From Rahnella inusitata (GTDB lineage: Bacteria; Pseudomonadota; Gammaproteobacteria; Enterobacterales; Enterobacteriaceae), in the NCBI RefSeq assembly GCF_003263515.1, contig NZ_JYDE01000010.1, positions 56,143 through 120,142 of the forward strand: a stretch of DNA of 64,000 nt, read 5' to 3'. Shown in pieces: positions 20,713 to 30,112 of the stretch. Numbering within the stretch: the first letter of the stretch is position 1; each line of letters starts with the position of its first letter. Both the position numbers and the translations under genes were made by a program. The notes beneath the pieces were generated by a model. It was not told the DNA's origin. It worked only from the letters and a program-made list of their open reading frames with translations, and did not search any database.

Positions 20713-22347
20713 ATGGATTCGCAACGCAATCTTTTCCTCATCGCTCTGCTGTTCGTGTCTTTCATGATCTGGCAGGCATGGCAAACGGACCACGCTCCGC
20801 AACCGGCCAACCAGACCACGCAACAGACTGCGAATACTGCAAACGGTGATGCTGCTAACCAGGCTGTTCCTGGCAGCGGTCAGGGTAAATTAATTACAGT
20901 TAACAGCGATGTTCTGTCATTAACTATCAACACCCGTGGTGGCGACATTGAGCAGGCTCTGCTGACTGCTTACCCAACGACTCTGGGTTCTAACCAGCCT
21001 TTCCAGTTACTGGAAACCACTCCTAATTTCGTCTATCAGGCGCAAAGCGGTCTGACAGGCAAAAACGGTCCAGACAATCCGGCTAACGGCGAACGTCCTC
21101 TGTTCCAGGCAAGCTCGGATTCCTTCACATTAGCTGAAGGTCAGTCTGAACTGCGCATCCCGATGACCTATACGGCTCAGAACGGTGCGATTTACACCAA
21201 AACCTTCGTTATCAAACGTGGCTCTTACGCGGTGAACGTTGAATACAACATCAACAACACCTCGCCAGCCCCGCTTGAACTGACTATGTTTGGCCAGTTG
21301 AAACAAACCACCGATTTGCCTAAGCACCGTGATACCGGCAGCAATAACTTTGCTCTGCACACGTTCCGCGGCGCGGCATACTCCTCCAGCGATGACAAAT
21401 ATCAGAAGTACGCGTTCGATAAGAGCGAAGCGCTGAATGTCACCACTCAGGGCGGTTGGGTTGCGATGCTGCAGCAGTATTTTGCGACAGCGTGGATCCC
21501 GTCTGCGAAAGACACCAACACTTTCTTCACCACGGCCAACAACGGTATTTCAACGATTGGCTTTAAAGGCACACCGTTTACCGTGGCACCGGGTGCGCAG
21601 CAACAAGTTGCTTCCATCCTGTGGGTCGGCCCTGAAATTCAGGACAAGATGGCCGCTATCGCGCCTCACCTTGACCTGACAGTGGATTACGGTTGGTTAT
21701 GGTTCATCTCTCAGCCACTGTTCAAACTTCTGAAATTTATTCAGGGCTTTGTCGGTAACTGGGGCTTCTCGATCATCGTTATCACCTTTATTGTCCGCGG
21801 TATCATGTATCCACTGACCCGCGCGCAGTACACGTCGATGGCGAAAATGCGTATGTTGCAGCCGAAACTGGCGGCCATGCGTGAACGTATCGGTGATGAC
21901 AAACAGCGCATGAGTCAGGAAATGATGGCGCTGTACAAGTCTGAGAAAGTGAACCCGTTGGGTGGCTGTCTGCCGCTGGTTATTCAGATGCCAATCTTCC
22001 TGGCACTGTATTACATGCTGTCTGGCTCCATTGAATTGCGTCATGCGCCATTCATCCTGTGGATCCATGACCTGTCAGCGCAAGACCCGTACTACATTCT
22101 GCCGGTGCTGATGGGTATCACGATGTTCTTCATTCAGAAGATGTCGCCGACTACCGTGACCGATCCAATGCAGCAGAAGATCATGACCTTCATGCCGGTC
22201 ATCTTCACCGTGTTCTTCCTGTGGTTCCCTTCTGGTCTGGTGGTGTACTACATCGTCAGTAACCTGGTCACCATCCTCCAGCAGCAGCTGATTTATCGCG
22301 GGCTGGAAAAACGTGGCCTGCACAGCCGCGACAAGAAAAAGTCATAA
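20713..22347 (+). CDS. yidC: membrane protein insertase YidC
   Basis: An inner-membrane insertase that works alone or with SecYEG. It has 544 residues (E. coli 548). TM1 is at residues 6-22 ([17 protein letters not shown]), followed by a large periplasmic P1 domain (about 60-340) and five conserved TM segments. These include [19 protein letters not shown], which holds the Arg of the hydrophilic groove, and [20 protein letters not shown]. It has a short basic tail ([12 protein letters not shown]). It follows yidD by 2 bp and is closed by a terminator. Confidence 0.98.
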   Translation: MDSQRNLFLIALLFVSFMIWQAWQTDHAPQPANQTTQQTANTANGDAANQAVPGSGQGKLITVNSDVLSLTINTRGGDIEQALLTAYPTTLGSNQPFQLLETTPNFVYQAQSGLTGKNGPDNPANGERPLFQASSDSFTLAEGQSELRIPMTYTAQNGAIYTKTFVIKRGSYAVNVEYNINNTSPAPLELTMFGQLKQTTDLPKHRDTGSNNFALHTFRGAAYSSSDDKYQKYAFDKSEALNVTTQGGWVAMLQQYFATAWIPSAKDTNTFFTTANNGISTIGFKGTPFTVAPGAQQQVASILWVGPEIQDKMAAIAPHLDLTVDYGWLWFISQPLFKLLKFIQGFVGNWGFSIIVITFIVRGIMYPLTRAQYTSMAKMRMLQPKLAAMRERIGDDKQRMSQEMMALYKSEKVNPLGGCLPLVIQMPIFLALYYMLSGSIELRHAPFILWIHDLSAQDPYYILPVLMGITMFFIQKMSPTTVTDPMQQKIMTFMPVIFTVFFLWFPSGLVVYYIVSNLVTILQQQLIYRGLEKRGLHSRDKKKS

Positions 22348-22400
22348 GTGATTGTCAGGGCGGCTTCCGTCCTGACAGCTAAACTTGATGATAAAAAGAC

Positions 22401-22425
22401 AAAGGCGGTCATTTGACCGCCTTTT
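22401..22425 (+). terminator. intrinsic terminator after yidC
   Basis: AAAGGCGGTCA pairs perfectly with TGACCGCCTTT around a TT centre, followed by TG. It separates yidC from mnmE, which then needs its own promoter; a TATAAT lies at 22444. Confidence 0.85.
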
Positions 22426-22511
22426 GCACATCCAAATACCCGGTATAATTCGAGCGCAGCCAACGCATCTGCAGGTTGATGTATGCCGGATATGAAAAGA
22501 GATAAAACGCT

Positions 22512-23876
22512 ATGAGTACCTCAGATACCATTATCGCCCAGGCAACCCCTCCCGGTCGCGGCGGCGTTGGCATTTTGCGCATTTCAGGCCGTGCGGCGCG
22601 GGATGTGGCACTGGCTGTCTTAGGTAAGCTGCCCAAGCCCCGCTATGCCGACTATCTGCCGTTTCAGGATGCAGACGGCAGCACGCTGGATCAGGGCATC
22701 GCACTGTGGTTCCCCGGCCCGAATTCCTTTACCGGCGAAGATGTGCTGGAGCTACAGGGCCACGGCGGCCCGGTGATCCTCGATTTACTGCTCCGTCGCA
22801 TTATCGCGCTGGAAAACGTACGCATCGCGCGTCCCGGTGAATTCTCTGAACGTGCCTTCCTAAACGATAAGCTTGATCTGGCACAGGCTGAAGCGATCGC
22901 CGATCTCATTGATGCCAGCTCCGAGCAGGCCGCACGTTCAGCGGTAAACTCCTTGCAGGGCGCGTTCTCTCAGCGAATTCATCATCTGGTGGAAGCACTC
23001 ACTCACCTGCGAATCTTTGTGGAAGCGGCAATTGATTTCCCGGATGAGGAAATCGACTTTCTGTCTGACGGTAAAATTGAGGCCAAGCTCAATACCGTAA
23101 TGGGCGATCTCGACGCCGTGCGCGCCGAAGCGCGTCAGGGCAGCCTGCTGCGTGAAGGGATGAAAGTGGTGATTGCCGGACGGCCTAACGCCGGTAAATC
23201 CAGCCTGCTGAACGCCTTAGCGGGTCGCGAGGCGGCGATCGTCACAGATATCGCCGGTACCACCCGCGACGTGCTGCGTGAACATATTCATCTTGATGGC
23301 ATGCCTCTGCATATTATCGATACCGCCGGTCTGCGTGAAGCCAGCGACGAAGTCGAGCGTATTGGTATCGAACGTGCATGGAATGAGATCGAACAGGCTG
23401 ACTTAGTGCTGTTCATGGTCGATGGCACGACAACTGCCGCGACAGAGCCTGCCGACATCTGGCCAGAGTTTATGGCGCGCCTGCCCGCGACATTGCCGAT
23501 CGTCGTGGTGCGCAACAAAGCAGACATTACCGGCGAAGCGCTGGGTCAAACTGAAGTGAATGGTCACTCACTTATCCGCCTTTCCGCCCGTACCGGCGAT
23601 GGCGTTGATTTGCTGCGCGATCATCTTAAACAGGTCATGGGCTTCAACCACAATATGGAAGGCGGATTCCTCGCCCGCCGCCGCCACCTGAATGCGCTGG
23701 AAGATGCCGCACAGCATCTGGTTCAGGGTAAAGACCAGCTGTTAGGGGCGTGGGCCGGTGAATTGCTGGCAGAAGAGTTGCGTCTGGCGCAGCAGTCGCT
23801 CAGCGAAATCACCGGTGAATTCACGTCCGATGATCTGCTGGGACGCATTTTCTCGAGTTTCTGTATTGGTAAGTGA
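22512..23876 (+). CDS. mnmE: tRNA U34 modification GTPase MnmE
   Basis: With MnmG it installs 5-carboxymethylaminomethyl or 5-aminomethyl groups on U34 of several tRNAs. It has 454 residues, the E. coli length. The N-terminal formyl-THF-binding domain has [16 protein letters not shown]. The inserted G domain has G1 [10 protein letters not shown]2 [10 protein letters not shown]3 DTAGLR and G4 NKAD. The C-terminal catalytic Cys is in FCIGK. Its partner mnmG is also in this window. It ends in a shared terminator facing the convergent chemoreceptor gene. Confidence 0.98.
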   Translation: MSTSDTIIAQATPPGRGGVGILRISGRAARDVALAVLGKLPKPRYADYLPFQDADGSTLDQGIALWFPGPNSFTGEDVLELQGHGGPVILDLLLRRIIALENVRIARPGEFSERAFLNDKLDLAQAEAIADLIDASSEQAARSAVNSLQGAFSQRIHHLVEALTHLRIFVEAAIDFPDEEIDFLSDGKIEAKLNTVMGDLDAVRAEARQGSLLREGMKVVIAGRPNAGKSSLLNALAGREAAIVTDIAGTTRDVLREHIHLDGMPLHIIDTAGLREASDEVERIGIERAWNEIEQADLVLFMVDGTTTAATEPADIWPEFMARLPATLPIVVVRNKADITGEALGQTEVNGHSLIRLSARTGDGVDLLRDHLKQVMGFNHNMEGGFLARRRHLNALEDAAQHLVQGKDQLLGAWAGELLAEELRLAQQSLSEITGEFTSDDLLGRIFSSFCIGK

Positions 23877-23893
23877 TTTGGCCACCTGAACGT

Positions 23894-23926
23894 AAAAAAC
23901 CCACATCGCAAAATGTGGGTTTTTTA
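23894..23926. terminator. bidirectional terminator between mnmE and chemoreceptor gene
   Basis: AAAAAACCCACAT and ATGTGGGTTTTTT pair perfectly around a six-base loop, so it works on both strands. A second, longer stem without a T tract lies at 23948-23974 nearer the chemoreceptor stop. Confidence 0.9.
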
Positions 23927-23997
23927 TTATCTTTCACTCAATGTCCTGACCGGACTTTATAAACTCGTCCGGTCTGCGCGTTAACGTCCAATCTTGT

Positions 23998-25893
23998 TCA
24001 GAGCTTGAAGCCCGCCACCACGGTTTCCAGCTGAACGGTTTGATCCTGCATCGCCTGAGCGGCGGCAGACACCTGTTCCACCAGCGCGGCGTTTTGCTGC
24101 GTGGCGTTATCAAGCTGAGTGATCGCAATATTGACCTGCTCAATGCCGAGACTTTGTTCCTGACTGGAGGACATGATCTCGTTCATCAGCGTCGCCACGT
24201 TATTCACGCCGCCCATCACTTCATCCATTGTCGTACCCGCCGTGGCCACCAGTTGGCTGCCGGTGGCAATATCCGCCACCGAGTCTTCGATGAGTTTTTT
24301 AATTTCGCGGGCCGAGGTGGCCGAACGCTGCGCCAGACTGCGTACTTCCGATGCAACCACAGCAAAACCGCGCCCTTGTTCACCTGCGCGCGCGGCTTCC
24401 ACCGCGGCATTGAGCGCCAGAATATTAGTCTGGAAAGCGATACCGTCGATCACGCTGATGATATCGACAATCTTGTGTGATGAACGGGTGATCGAGCCCA
24501 TGGTCACTACCACCTGTTTCACTACGTCAGACCCTTTCTCAGCAACGGCCGACGCATCGCGCGCCAGTTGGTTTGCTCCTTCGGCATTTGCGGCGTTCTG
24601 TTTCACCGTGCTGGTGAGTTCTTCCATTGAGGCGGCCGTTTGCACAATAGAGCTGGCCTGTTCTTCCGTCCGTGCGGAGAGATCGAGATTTCCGCTGGCG
24701 ATCTGCCGCGATGCCGAAGTGATTGCCATACTACTGTCACCGACCTGGCGCAGGATAGATTGCAGGAAAGACAGGAAGCTGTTGAAGCTCTGGTTGATAG
24801 CATTGAACTCAGGGCTACGGCTGTCCGGTAAACGACGGGTAAGATCCGCGCCCCCGGCAGAAAGCTGACTGATGTTTTTATGCAGCGCAGCCAGCTGGCG
24901 CATGAAAATTTTGATAGCGACGATCAGTACAATTAACAACAGCAAGACCATCGGGATTTGCACCATGCCAAGACTGGCAAGAATGCTGTGCGTGCGCGCC
25001 TGCAACTGGCTGGTGGGCATATCCGTGACGATATACCACGGCCCCTGAATGTTGCTCATAAACATCGTGTGGGACGTGCCGTCGCTGTCGTAATCCGCTA
25101 CCACATTCGCCGCACCGTTAATCTGATCAAGACTTTTGCGGATTTGCGCGGCAAGTTGGGACTGTTCCCCCAATGACGCCAGTTTTGGCAGTTTTTCATC
25201 GCTGGCGTGGCTGGTGCCGACAATCGTCCCGTCTTTCTCAACGATATAAATTGTCGCATTGACCTTTTTCTCCATCCCGGTCACCAGTTGGTTGAAGAAG
25301 CCCAGGGTGACATCGATAGTGGCTACGCCCCACTGCTTGTCGCCTTTGTAAATTGGCATCGCACAGTTGGTTCGCGGCTGGGTGCTGGCGTCGTCAAAAT
25401 AGGCCGGAGCCCAGACGCACTGCCCTTTTTCACCTTTTGACGCTGCCATATACCAGGATTGCTCGAAGTAGTTTGGCGATTCCGCGCTGTTCCAGAAGGT
25501 GTTGACCGTCAGTTCATTATTATTATTACGAGCAAAGAAGGTGCTGAATTTGATTTTTGCTGGATCGCGCTGATTTGGCAGCGGCCAGATACCGCCGCCA
25601 AAGACAGCGGCGTCACCATACTGATCGACCAGCGCAGGTAGCAGGCGATCAATGCTGTCGCTGTCCATCTGTGCCACGGTTTGCGTGATGGTGCGCACCT
25701 GTGATTCCACTTTATTCAGACGATCGTTGATGGCGACCGCCACATCATCTACCTGATTGGCAACCAGATTAGTTTCTGTTTGCTTCAGTTGGGGAGCGAT
25801 AAAGACCTGGATAACAATGAGCGTAACGATGACCAGCACAATAAAAAACAAGCTGATCAATGCGATAAAGCGAGACTGTGTTGTTTTTAACAT
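23998..25893 (-). CDS. methyl-accepting chemotaxis protein with periplasmic Cache-type sensor
   Basis: An inner-membrane chemoreceptor, about 631 residues from the chosen start. TM1 is at about 8-30, then a periplasmic sensor of about 260 residues (with [15 protein letters not shown] and a [14 protein letters not shown] strand typical of dCache folds), then TM2 ([16 protein letters not shown]). A HAMP region and the MCP signalling hairpin ([20 protein letters not shown]) follow. The C-terminus ends ETVVAGFKL with no CheR-tethering pentapeptide, so it is a low-abundance-type receptor. MLKTTQSRF at 25893 is chosen because an in-frame start at 25947 lies within the sigma-28 promoter. The ligand is unknown. 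Confidence 0.9.
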   Translation of the reverse strand: MLKTTQSRFIALISLFFIVLVIVTLIVIQVFIAPQLKQTETNLVANQVDDVAVAINDRLNKVESQVRTITQTVAQMDSDSIDRLLPALVDQYGDAAVFGGGIWPLPNQRDPAKIKFSTFFARNNNNELTVNTFWNSAESPNYFEQSWYMAASKGEKGQCVWAPAYFDDASTQPRTNCAMPIYKGDKQWGVATIDVTLGFFNQLVTGMEKKVNATIYIVEKDGTIVGTSHASDEKLPKLASLGEQSQLAAQIRKSLDQINGAANVVADYDSDGTSHTMFMSNIQGPWYIVTDMPTSQLQARTHSILASLGMVQIPMVLLLLIVLIVAIKIFMRQLAALHKNISQLSAGGADLTRRLPDSRSPEFNAINQSFNSFLSFLQSILRQVGDSSMAITSASRQIASGNLDLSARTEEQASSIVQTAASMEELTSTVKQNAANAEGANQLARDASAVAEKGSDVVKQVVVTMGSITRSSHKIVDIISVIDGIAFQTNILALNAAVEAARAGEQGRGFAVVASEVRSLAQRSATSAREIKKLIEDSVADIATGSQLVATAGTTMDEVMGGVNNVATLMNEIMSSSQEQSLGIEQVNIAITQLDNATQQNAALVEQVSAAAQAMQDQTVQLETVVAGFKL

Positions 25894-26216
25894 ATTAGGG
25901 TACTCACCGGCAAAGCAGCGAGATCGCTGCTTAACTACTAACGGCATTTTCTGATGTTTCTTTATGTTGCTATAGTAGATATATCTGGTGGTCAGATCAT
26001 CGGGGTGAAAAACCAGAACATCGTGCGGATGATATTCTTTCTCACTATCAAGCTAACAACGTGATAGCGTTCACTAAAGCGTTATGAAAAACTTTCTGAA
26101 ACGTAATAAAACTGTGGTGTATCACGGGTTTTAAGCGGTTTTTAATGATTTCTCTTAATGTTATTCTTATCGCATGTTGAGAAAATATGGTCGAACCATT
26201 AATCATGGAGTGAACA
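25894..26216. other. divergent gap chemoreceptor / yieE
   Basis: A 323-bp AT-rich region. It holds the sigma-28 promoter on the left. A long TATA/TTAAT-rich stretch up to 26190 must carry the yieE promoter, though I see no clear pair of hexamers. No gene is seen. Confidence 0.5.
25938..25964 (-). promoter_or_regulatory. sigma-28 (FliA) promoter of the chemoreceptor gene
   Basis: The minus strand reads TAAAGAAA, 11 bp, then GCCGTTAG, against the flagellar sigma consensus TAAAGTTT-N11-GCCGATAA. The spacing is exact and the TAAAG and GCCG cores are perfect. It lies 45 bp before the chosen start. A hairpin-forming palindrome (AGCAGCGA/TCGCTGCT, 25914-25931) lies at the expected transcript start. 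Confidence 0.75.
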
Positions 26217-26942
26217 ATGGCGTGCCATTTTGCAAGATGGGCTGTAACGGATGCAGAACCTGATACACATCGGGTGCCCAGAGACATCGTATTATCCGCA
26301 AGAAACCTTTCCGAAAAACAGTGCCGACGCTTTCTGAACGGTCGCGTTCTGCTGGCAGAAATGATTTTCTATTTGTACGGCATTCCCGAATTGCCCAACG
26401 TCATCACCTTACCCAGCGGTCGCCCAAGCTTTGAATCCCCCGATTTGCCGGATTTCAGTCTGGCCTATGCCGGCAGCACGGTCGGCGTATTGATCAGCAG
26501 CGAAGGTAAAGTCGGGCTTGATCTCGAGATCATTCACGCCCGCAGCGCACTGGTAAATCCTCAACAGCAGGTGCAACTGTCCGCCGTTGAAAAAACCTGG
26601 ATTGCCATGCAGTCCGATCCTGTCGAGTCCTCCCTGCAATTGTGGTGTATCCGCCAGAGCATGCTGAAGATGTCTGGCATCAATGATCAAAATCCCCTGA
26701 CGCTCAGCTTAAATCCTGCCTCCGGACGTTTACGTTCAACCGTCACGCCGGAAGCGCAGGTGATGAGTGACATAGAAGGCTCGATCACCTGGGCGTGTGC
26801 GCAGTCGCCGTCGATTATCCGTTTGCAATGCTGGCGCTATGAACCGGAAAACGGGTTTACCCGCACGCAAACCCTGTCAGTGGATCAGCAATCTGAATCG
26901 CCGCACTACATGAAATTCATCAGCCTGCCGCCAGCTAAATAA
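26217..26942 (+). CDS. yieE: YieE-like 4'-phosphopantetheinyl transferase superfamily protein
   Basis: A 241-residue protein of the Sfp/AcpT-type PPTase superfamily. Members transfer phosphopantetheine from CoA to carrier proteins. The Mg-binding motif is kept as VGLDLEI (Asp and Glu, about residue 100), and the fold segments NGRVLLAEMIFYLYG and SLAYAGSTVGV are present. The second motif, W-x-x-K-E in active enzymes, reads WCIRQSMLK here, so the catalytic Glu is not obvious; E. coli YieE is similarly divergent. Neighbours yieF(chrR)-adeP follow in E. coli order. Activity is uncertain. A GGAG precedes the ATG. Confidence 0.8.
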   Translation: MACHFARWAVTDAEPDTHRVPRDIVLSARNLSEKQCRRFLNGRVLLAEMIFYLYGIPELPNVITLPSGRPSFESPDLPDFSLAYAGSTVGVLISSEGKVGLDLEIIHARSALVNPQQQVQLSAVEKTWIAMQSDPVESSLQLWCIRQSMLKMSGINDQNPLTLSLNPASGRLRSTVTPEAQVMSDIEGSITWACAQSPSIIRLQCWRYEPENGFTRTQTLSVDQQSESPHYMKFISLPPAK

Positions 26943-27032
26943 AACTTCACTTATGTTTTCATTAACGTTGTATATCGTGGAGCGGCTTTTCGTTTATGGT
27001 AGAACCTACGTTAACCAAAGCAGGAGAACGCC

Positions 27033-27602
27033 ATGTCAGCTCAGCCACTGAAGTTTGTCACACTGTTAGGGAGTCTTCGTAAAGGGTCTTATAACGCAAT
27101 GGTGGCCCGCTCGCTGCCGAAAGTCGCGCCAGCCGGTGTCACCATTGAGGCGCTGCCGTCTATCGGCTCAGTGCCGCTATACGACGCCGACGTTCAGCAG
27201 GAAGAGGGGTTCCCGGCCGATATCGAGGCCATTGCGGAACACATTCGTCAGGCAGATGGCGTGATCATCGTGACGCCAGAATATAACTACTCGGTACCGG
27301 GTGGCCTGAAAAATGCCATCGACTGGATTTCCCGTCTGCCGAACCAGCCGCTGGCCGGTAAACCGGTACTGATCCAGACCAGTTCAATGGGGCCGGTTGG
27401 CGGTGCGCGCTGCCAGTATCATTTGCGTCAAATTCTGGTGTTCCTGGATGCGATGGTGATGAACAAACCTGAGTTCATGGGCGGCGTGATCCAAAGTAAA
27501 GTCGATGAACAGACCGGCGAAGTGATCGACCAGGGCACGCTGGATTTCCTTAAGGGGCAGCTCACCGCCTTTGCAGATTACACGCATCGCGTCAGTCAAT
27601 AA
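27033..27602 (+). CDS. chrR: NAD(P)H-dependent FMN reductase, ChrR/YieF family
   Basis: A soluble flavodoxin-fold quinone reductase of 189 residues. E. coli ChrR (YieF) reduces quinones and chromate by two-electron transfer and limits redox cycling. The FMN phosphate loop is GSLRKGSYNAMVARS (about residues 14-28), and the second flavin contact is TPEYNYSVPGGLKNAIDW (near 83-100). It is preceded by AGGAGA and followed by a terminator shared with the convergent adeP. Confidence 0.94.
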   Translation: MSAQPLKFVTLLGSLRKGSYNAMVARSLPKVAPAGVTIEALPSIGSVPLYDADVQQEEGFPADIEAIAEHIRQADGVIIVTPEYNYSVPGGLKNAIDWISRLPNQPLAGKPVLIQTSSMGPVGGARCQYHLRQILVFLDAMVMNKPEFMGGVIQSKVDEQTGEVIDQGTLDFLKGQLTAFADYTHRVSQ

Positions 27603-27621
27603 TTCCCGCATGACCCAATGC

Positions 27622-27661
27622 AAAAAGCCCGCTCACTGTTTAAACGTGAGCGGGCTTTTTT
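27622..27661. terminator. bidirectional terminator between chrR and adeP
   Basis: A 15-bp perfect stem (AAAAAGCCCGCTCAC/GTGAGCGGGCTTTTT) with a palindromic GTTTAAAC-containing loop. A and T runs on both sides let it act in both directions. Confidence 0.93.
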
Positions 27662-27688
27662 AATGCCTCAAGACGGGGCTCTTACCAA

Positions 27689-29026
27689 TTAATGCCCATC
27701 AACGAACGCGATTTTCAGCACGAACAGCAATGCCACGACCACTACGCACGGGCTGATTTCTCTCCAGCGGCCAGTGCCCAGTTTCATCACGACGTAAGAG
27801 ATGAAACCCAGCGCGATACCTTCGGTAATGGAGAAACTGAACGGCATCATCACCGCTGTCACAAATGCCGGAACGGCTTCGGTCAGGTCATCCCACGACA
27901 CGCGCGCCAGACTTGAGGTCATCAGAACGCCGACATAAATCAGCGCGCCTGCGGCGGCGTATTCCGGAACCATGCCTGCTAGGGGTGAAATAAAGATAAC
28001 CAGCAGGAACAGCAAACCGGTGACCACGGCAGTCAGGCCGGTACGGCCACCCACAGAGACGCCTGAGGTGCTTTCGATGTAAGCGCCTACTGATGATGTC
28101 CCGATGAATGCGCCCGCCACAGAAGCCACGCTGTCGACATACAGCGCCTGCTTCATCTGCGGGAATTTACCCTGCGCATCGGCCAACCCGGCTTTGTCGG
28201 TCACGCCAATCAGCGTACCGGAGGAGTCAAACAGGTTAACCAGCATGAAGGAGAAAATCACGCCTGCCAGACCGATGTTCAGTGCGCCTTTCAGGTCCAC
28301 CTGACCAACAACGGTAGTGATGCTCGGCGGCATCGACCAAAAACCGTTGTAATGCACATCGCCAATCGCCAGACCAATCAGCGTCGTAACGACAATAGAC
28401 ACCAGCACAGAGGCGTGGAAATTACGCGACGCCAGCACGGCAATAATGAAGAAGCCCAGCACGCCAAGCAGTACGTTGTGCGAGGTCAGGTTGCCGATGG
28501 TCACGATGGTGTCCGGGTTCGGCACGATGATCCCGGCGTTTTTCAGCCCCATCATGCCGATGAACAGCCCGATACCGGCGGTGATCCCCACGCGCAGGCT
28601 GATGGGAATATTGGCGATCATCCAGTAGCGGATGCGGAAGATGGTCAGCAGCAGCAAACCGACAGCGCCCCAGAAAATCGCGCCCATCCCGACTTGCCAC
28701 GACACGCCCATCGCGCCCACGACGACAAACGCAAAGAACGCGTTCAGCCCCATCGCCGGTGCCAGCGCCACCGGCAGGTTAGCAATCACACCCATCAGGA
28801 TGCTGCCAAACGCGGCGATCAGACAGGTGGTGACAAAGACAGCCTGCTTATCCATTCCCGCGACGCCCAGGATTTGCGGGTTCACGAAAACGATGTAGAC
28901 CATGGTCAGGAAGGTGGTTAAACCCGCGATAGTTTCAGTGCGAACCGTGGTGCCGTGCTGCGTCAGTTTAAACAGACGCTCAGCCAGCCCTTTTCCACCG
29001 GTCGCGTTGCTGTGTGGTGTGCTCAT
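27689..29026 (-). CDS. adeP: adenine permease AdeP (NCS2, AzgA-like)
   Basis: An inner-membrane proton symporter for adenine, of the AzgA-like branch of nucleobase transporters, 445 residues. TM1 carries TETIAGLTTFLTMVYIVFVNP and TM3 ALAPAMGLNAFFAF. TM8 has LVNLFDSSGTLIGV, and the TM10 signature GTSSVGAYIESTSGVSVGGRTG lies over the substrate site. It is convergent with chrR. An odd-length palindrome (ATCCTAAGGAT, 29065-29075) sits 38 bp before the start. I found no clear PurR box. Confidence 0.95.
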   Translation of the reverse strand: MSTPHSNATGGKGLAERLFKLTQHGTTVRTETIAGLTTFLTMVYIVFVNPQILGVAGMDKQAVFVTTCLIAAFGSILMGVIANLPVALAPAMGLNAFFAFVVVGAMGVSWQVGMGAIFWGAVGLLLLTIFRIRYWMIANIPISLRVGITAGIGLFIGMMGLKNAGIIVPNPDTIVTIGNLTSHNVLLGVLGFFIIAVLASRNFHASVLVSIVVTTLIGLAIGDVHYNGFWSMPPSITTVVGQVDLKGALNIGLAGVIFSFMLVNLFDSSGTLIGVTDKAGLADAQGKFPQMKQALYVDSVASVAGAFIGTSSVGAYIESTSGVSVGGRTGLTAVVTGLLFLLVIFISPLAGMVPEYAAAGALIYVGVLMTSSLARVSWDDLTEAVPAFVTAVMMPFSFSITEGIALGFISYVVMKLGTGRWREISPCVVVVALLFVLKIAFVDGH

Positions 29027-29113
29027 GTGTGAGTTCCAAAATGGGGGAAAAACAATCGGGGGGTATCCTAAGGATTTTAGCCGAAAAGCGCCAGCACTGG
29101 ATGGGGGCGGGAA

Positions 29114-29137
29114 GACTGACCGCAGTAGCGGTCAGTC
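29114..29137 (-). terminator. hairpin after the dehydroshikimate dehydratase gene
   Basis: A perfect 10-bp stem (GACTGACCGC/GCGGTCAGTC, loop of four) lies 15 bp after the stop. No T run follows on the minus strand, so it may be a stabilising or Rho-assisted end. Confidence 0.4.
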
Positions 29138-29152
29138 GACATTGGCGATAAA

Positions 29153-29986
29153 TCAGTCTTTGAGCACCGCGAGATCATGCGCCAGCATGCGTTTTTCCAG
29201 CTCCACCAGCGAGCGCAAGCCATCGGCCAGCGGCAGGGTTTTATCATTGAAGATTTCCAGCGACCACGGGCCGCGAAAGCCTTTTTGATTCAATGTACTG
29301 ACGAAATCCACCAGCGGTAAATCGCCCTGTCCGGGATAACAACGGTAACTGCGGCTCCATTGCTGGACGTTCATGTCTTTGTAAGGCGCGTCGGCCAGTT
29401 GCAGGAAGCTGATTTTATCCAGCGGCACCTCGTCCAGCCGGTCGAGATTGTCACCGACAGCCAGAACATGAAAACTGTCGAGCACAATGCCGAGTGCCGG
29501 ATGATTCACTTCGCGTACGCGATCCCATGCCTGCAGATAGCGGTTAACATGTTTCCCCCACGCCAGCGCTTCATAACCGATGCGGATGTCGTACGGCTGC
29601 GCCATTTCTGCCAGCGCAGCGAGATCGGCAATCTGAACGTCGCGTTCGGCTGAGCTGTCGGCGTCGGTATTGCTGCATACCAGCAGGTGATCGCAACCCA
29701 GTTCGCTCATCAGATCAAACTGACGTCGCGCGCTGGCGAGCTTCTCCGGGCGTTTTTCAGGCGCAATGCCTTCGAAATCGCGAAAAGGCTGCAGCAGGAA
29801 AATCTGCAATCCCAGAGAATCGGCCAAATTGCGGATAGCGATGGGTTTAACCGGGTTTTTCAACAAGTCATCTTCGAAGATTTCCACGCCATCAAATCCC
29901 GCTGCGGCAATGGCCTTAAGTTTTTCAGGCAAGGTTCCGGGCACAGAAACCGTCGCAATGGAGCGTAATCGTGAAGTTACTGGCAA
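29153..29986 (-). CDS. quiC: 3-dehydroshikimate dehydratase, QuiC/AsbF-like TIM barrel
   Basis: Converts 3-dehydroshikimate to protocatechuate, diverting shikimate-pathway or quinate-derived carbon to aromatic catabolism. It is a single TIM-barrel domain of 277 residues. IATVSVPGTLPEKLKAIAAAGFDGVEIFEDDL at the N-terminus, LQPFRDFEG, RIGYEALAWGKHVN, LDSFHVLA and FLQLADAP are the metal and substrate segments I recall from bacterial dehydroshikimate dehydratases. The C-terminal HPPD-like fusion domain seen in Pseudomonas QuiC is absent. The start chosen is TTG at 29986, 9 nt after AAAAGGA. An in-frame start at 30076 would add 30 residues without family match. Confidence 0.8.
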   Translation of the reverse strand: MPVTSRLRSIATVSVPGTLPEKLKAIAAAGFDGVEIFEDDLLKNPVKPIAIRNLADSLGLQIFLLQPFRDFEGIAPEKRPEKLASARRQFDLMSELGCDHLLVCSNTDADSSAERDVQIADLAALAEMAQPYDIRIGYEALAWGKHVNRYLQAWDRVREVNHPALGIVLDSFHVLAVGDNLDRLDEVPLDKISFLQLADAPYKDMNVQQWSRSYRCYPGQGDLPLVDFVSTLNQKGFRGPWSLEIFNDKTLPLADGLRSLVELEKRMLAHDLAVLKD

Positions 29987-30054
29987 AATAGCATCCTTTT
30001 TTTTCAGGTTTCGGTTCTTACAGTAGTGGACCCTGATCCCCGGTTCGTCAAGTG

Positions 30055-30064
30055 CCACCGGTGG
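30055..30064. promoter_or_regulatory. candidate TetR operator CCACCGGTGG
   Basis: A perfect 10-bp palindrome midway in the 126-bp gap between the divergent dehydratase and TetR genes, where a TetR repressor controlling both would bind. Short palindromes occur by chance, so this is weak. Confidence 0.25.
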
Positions 30065-30112
30065 GTGTGAATGCACGGATTGTCGCCCGGCGGATTGTAA
30101 CTGAGCGGATCA

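Noticed and set aside
24173..24868. A 231-codon plus-strand frame inside the chemoreceptor gene
   Set aside because: It is Ser/Ala/Arg-rich antisense to the heptad-repeat signalling domain, a known source of long spurious frames.
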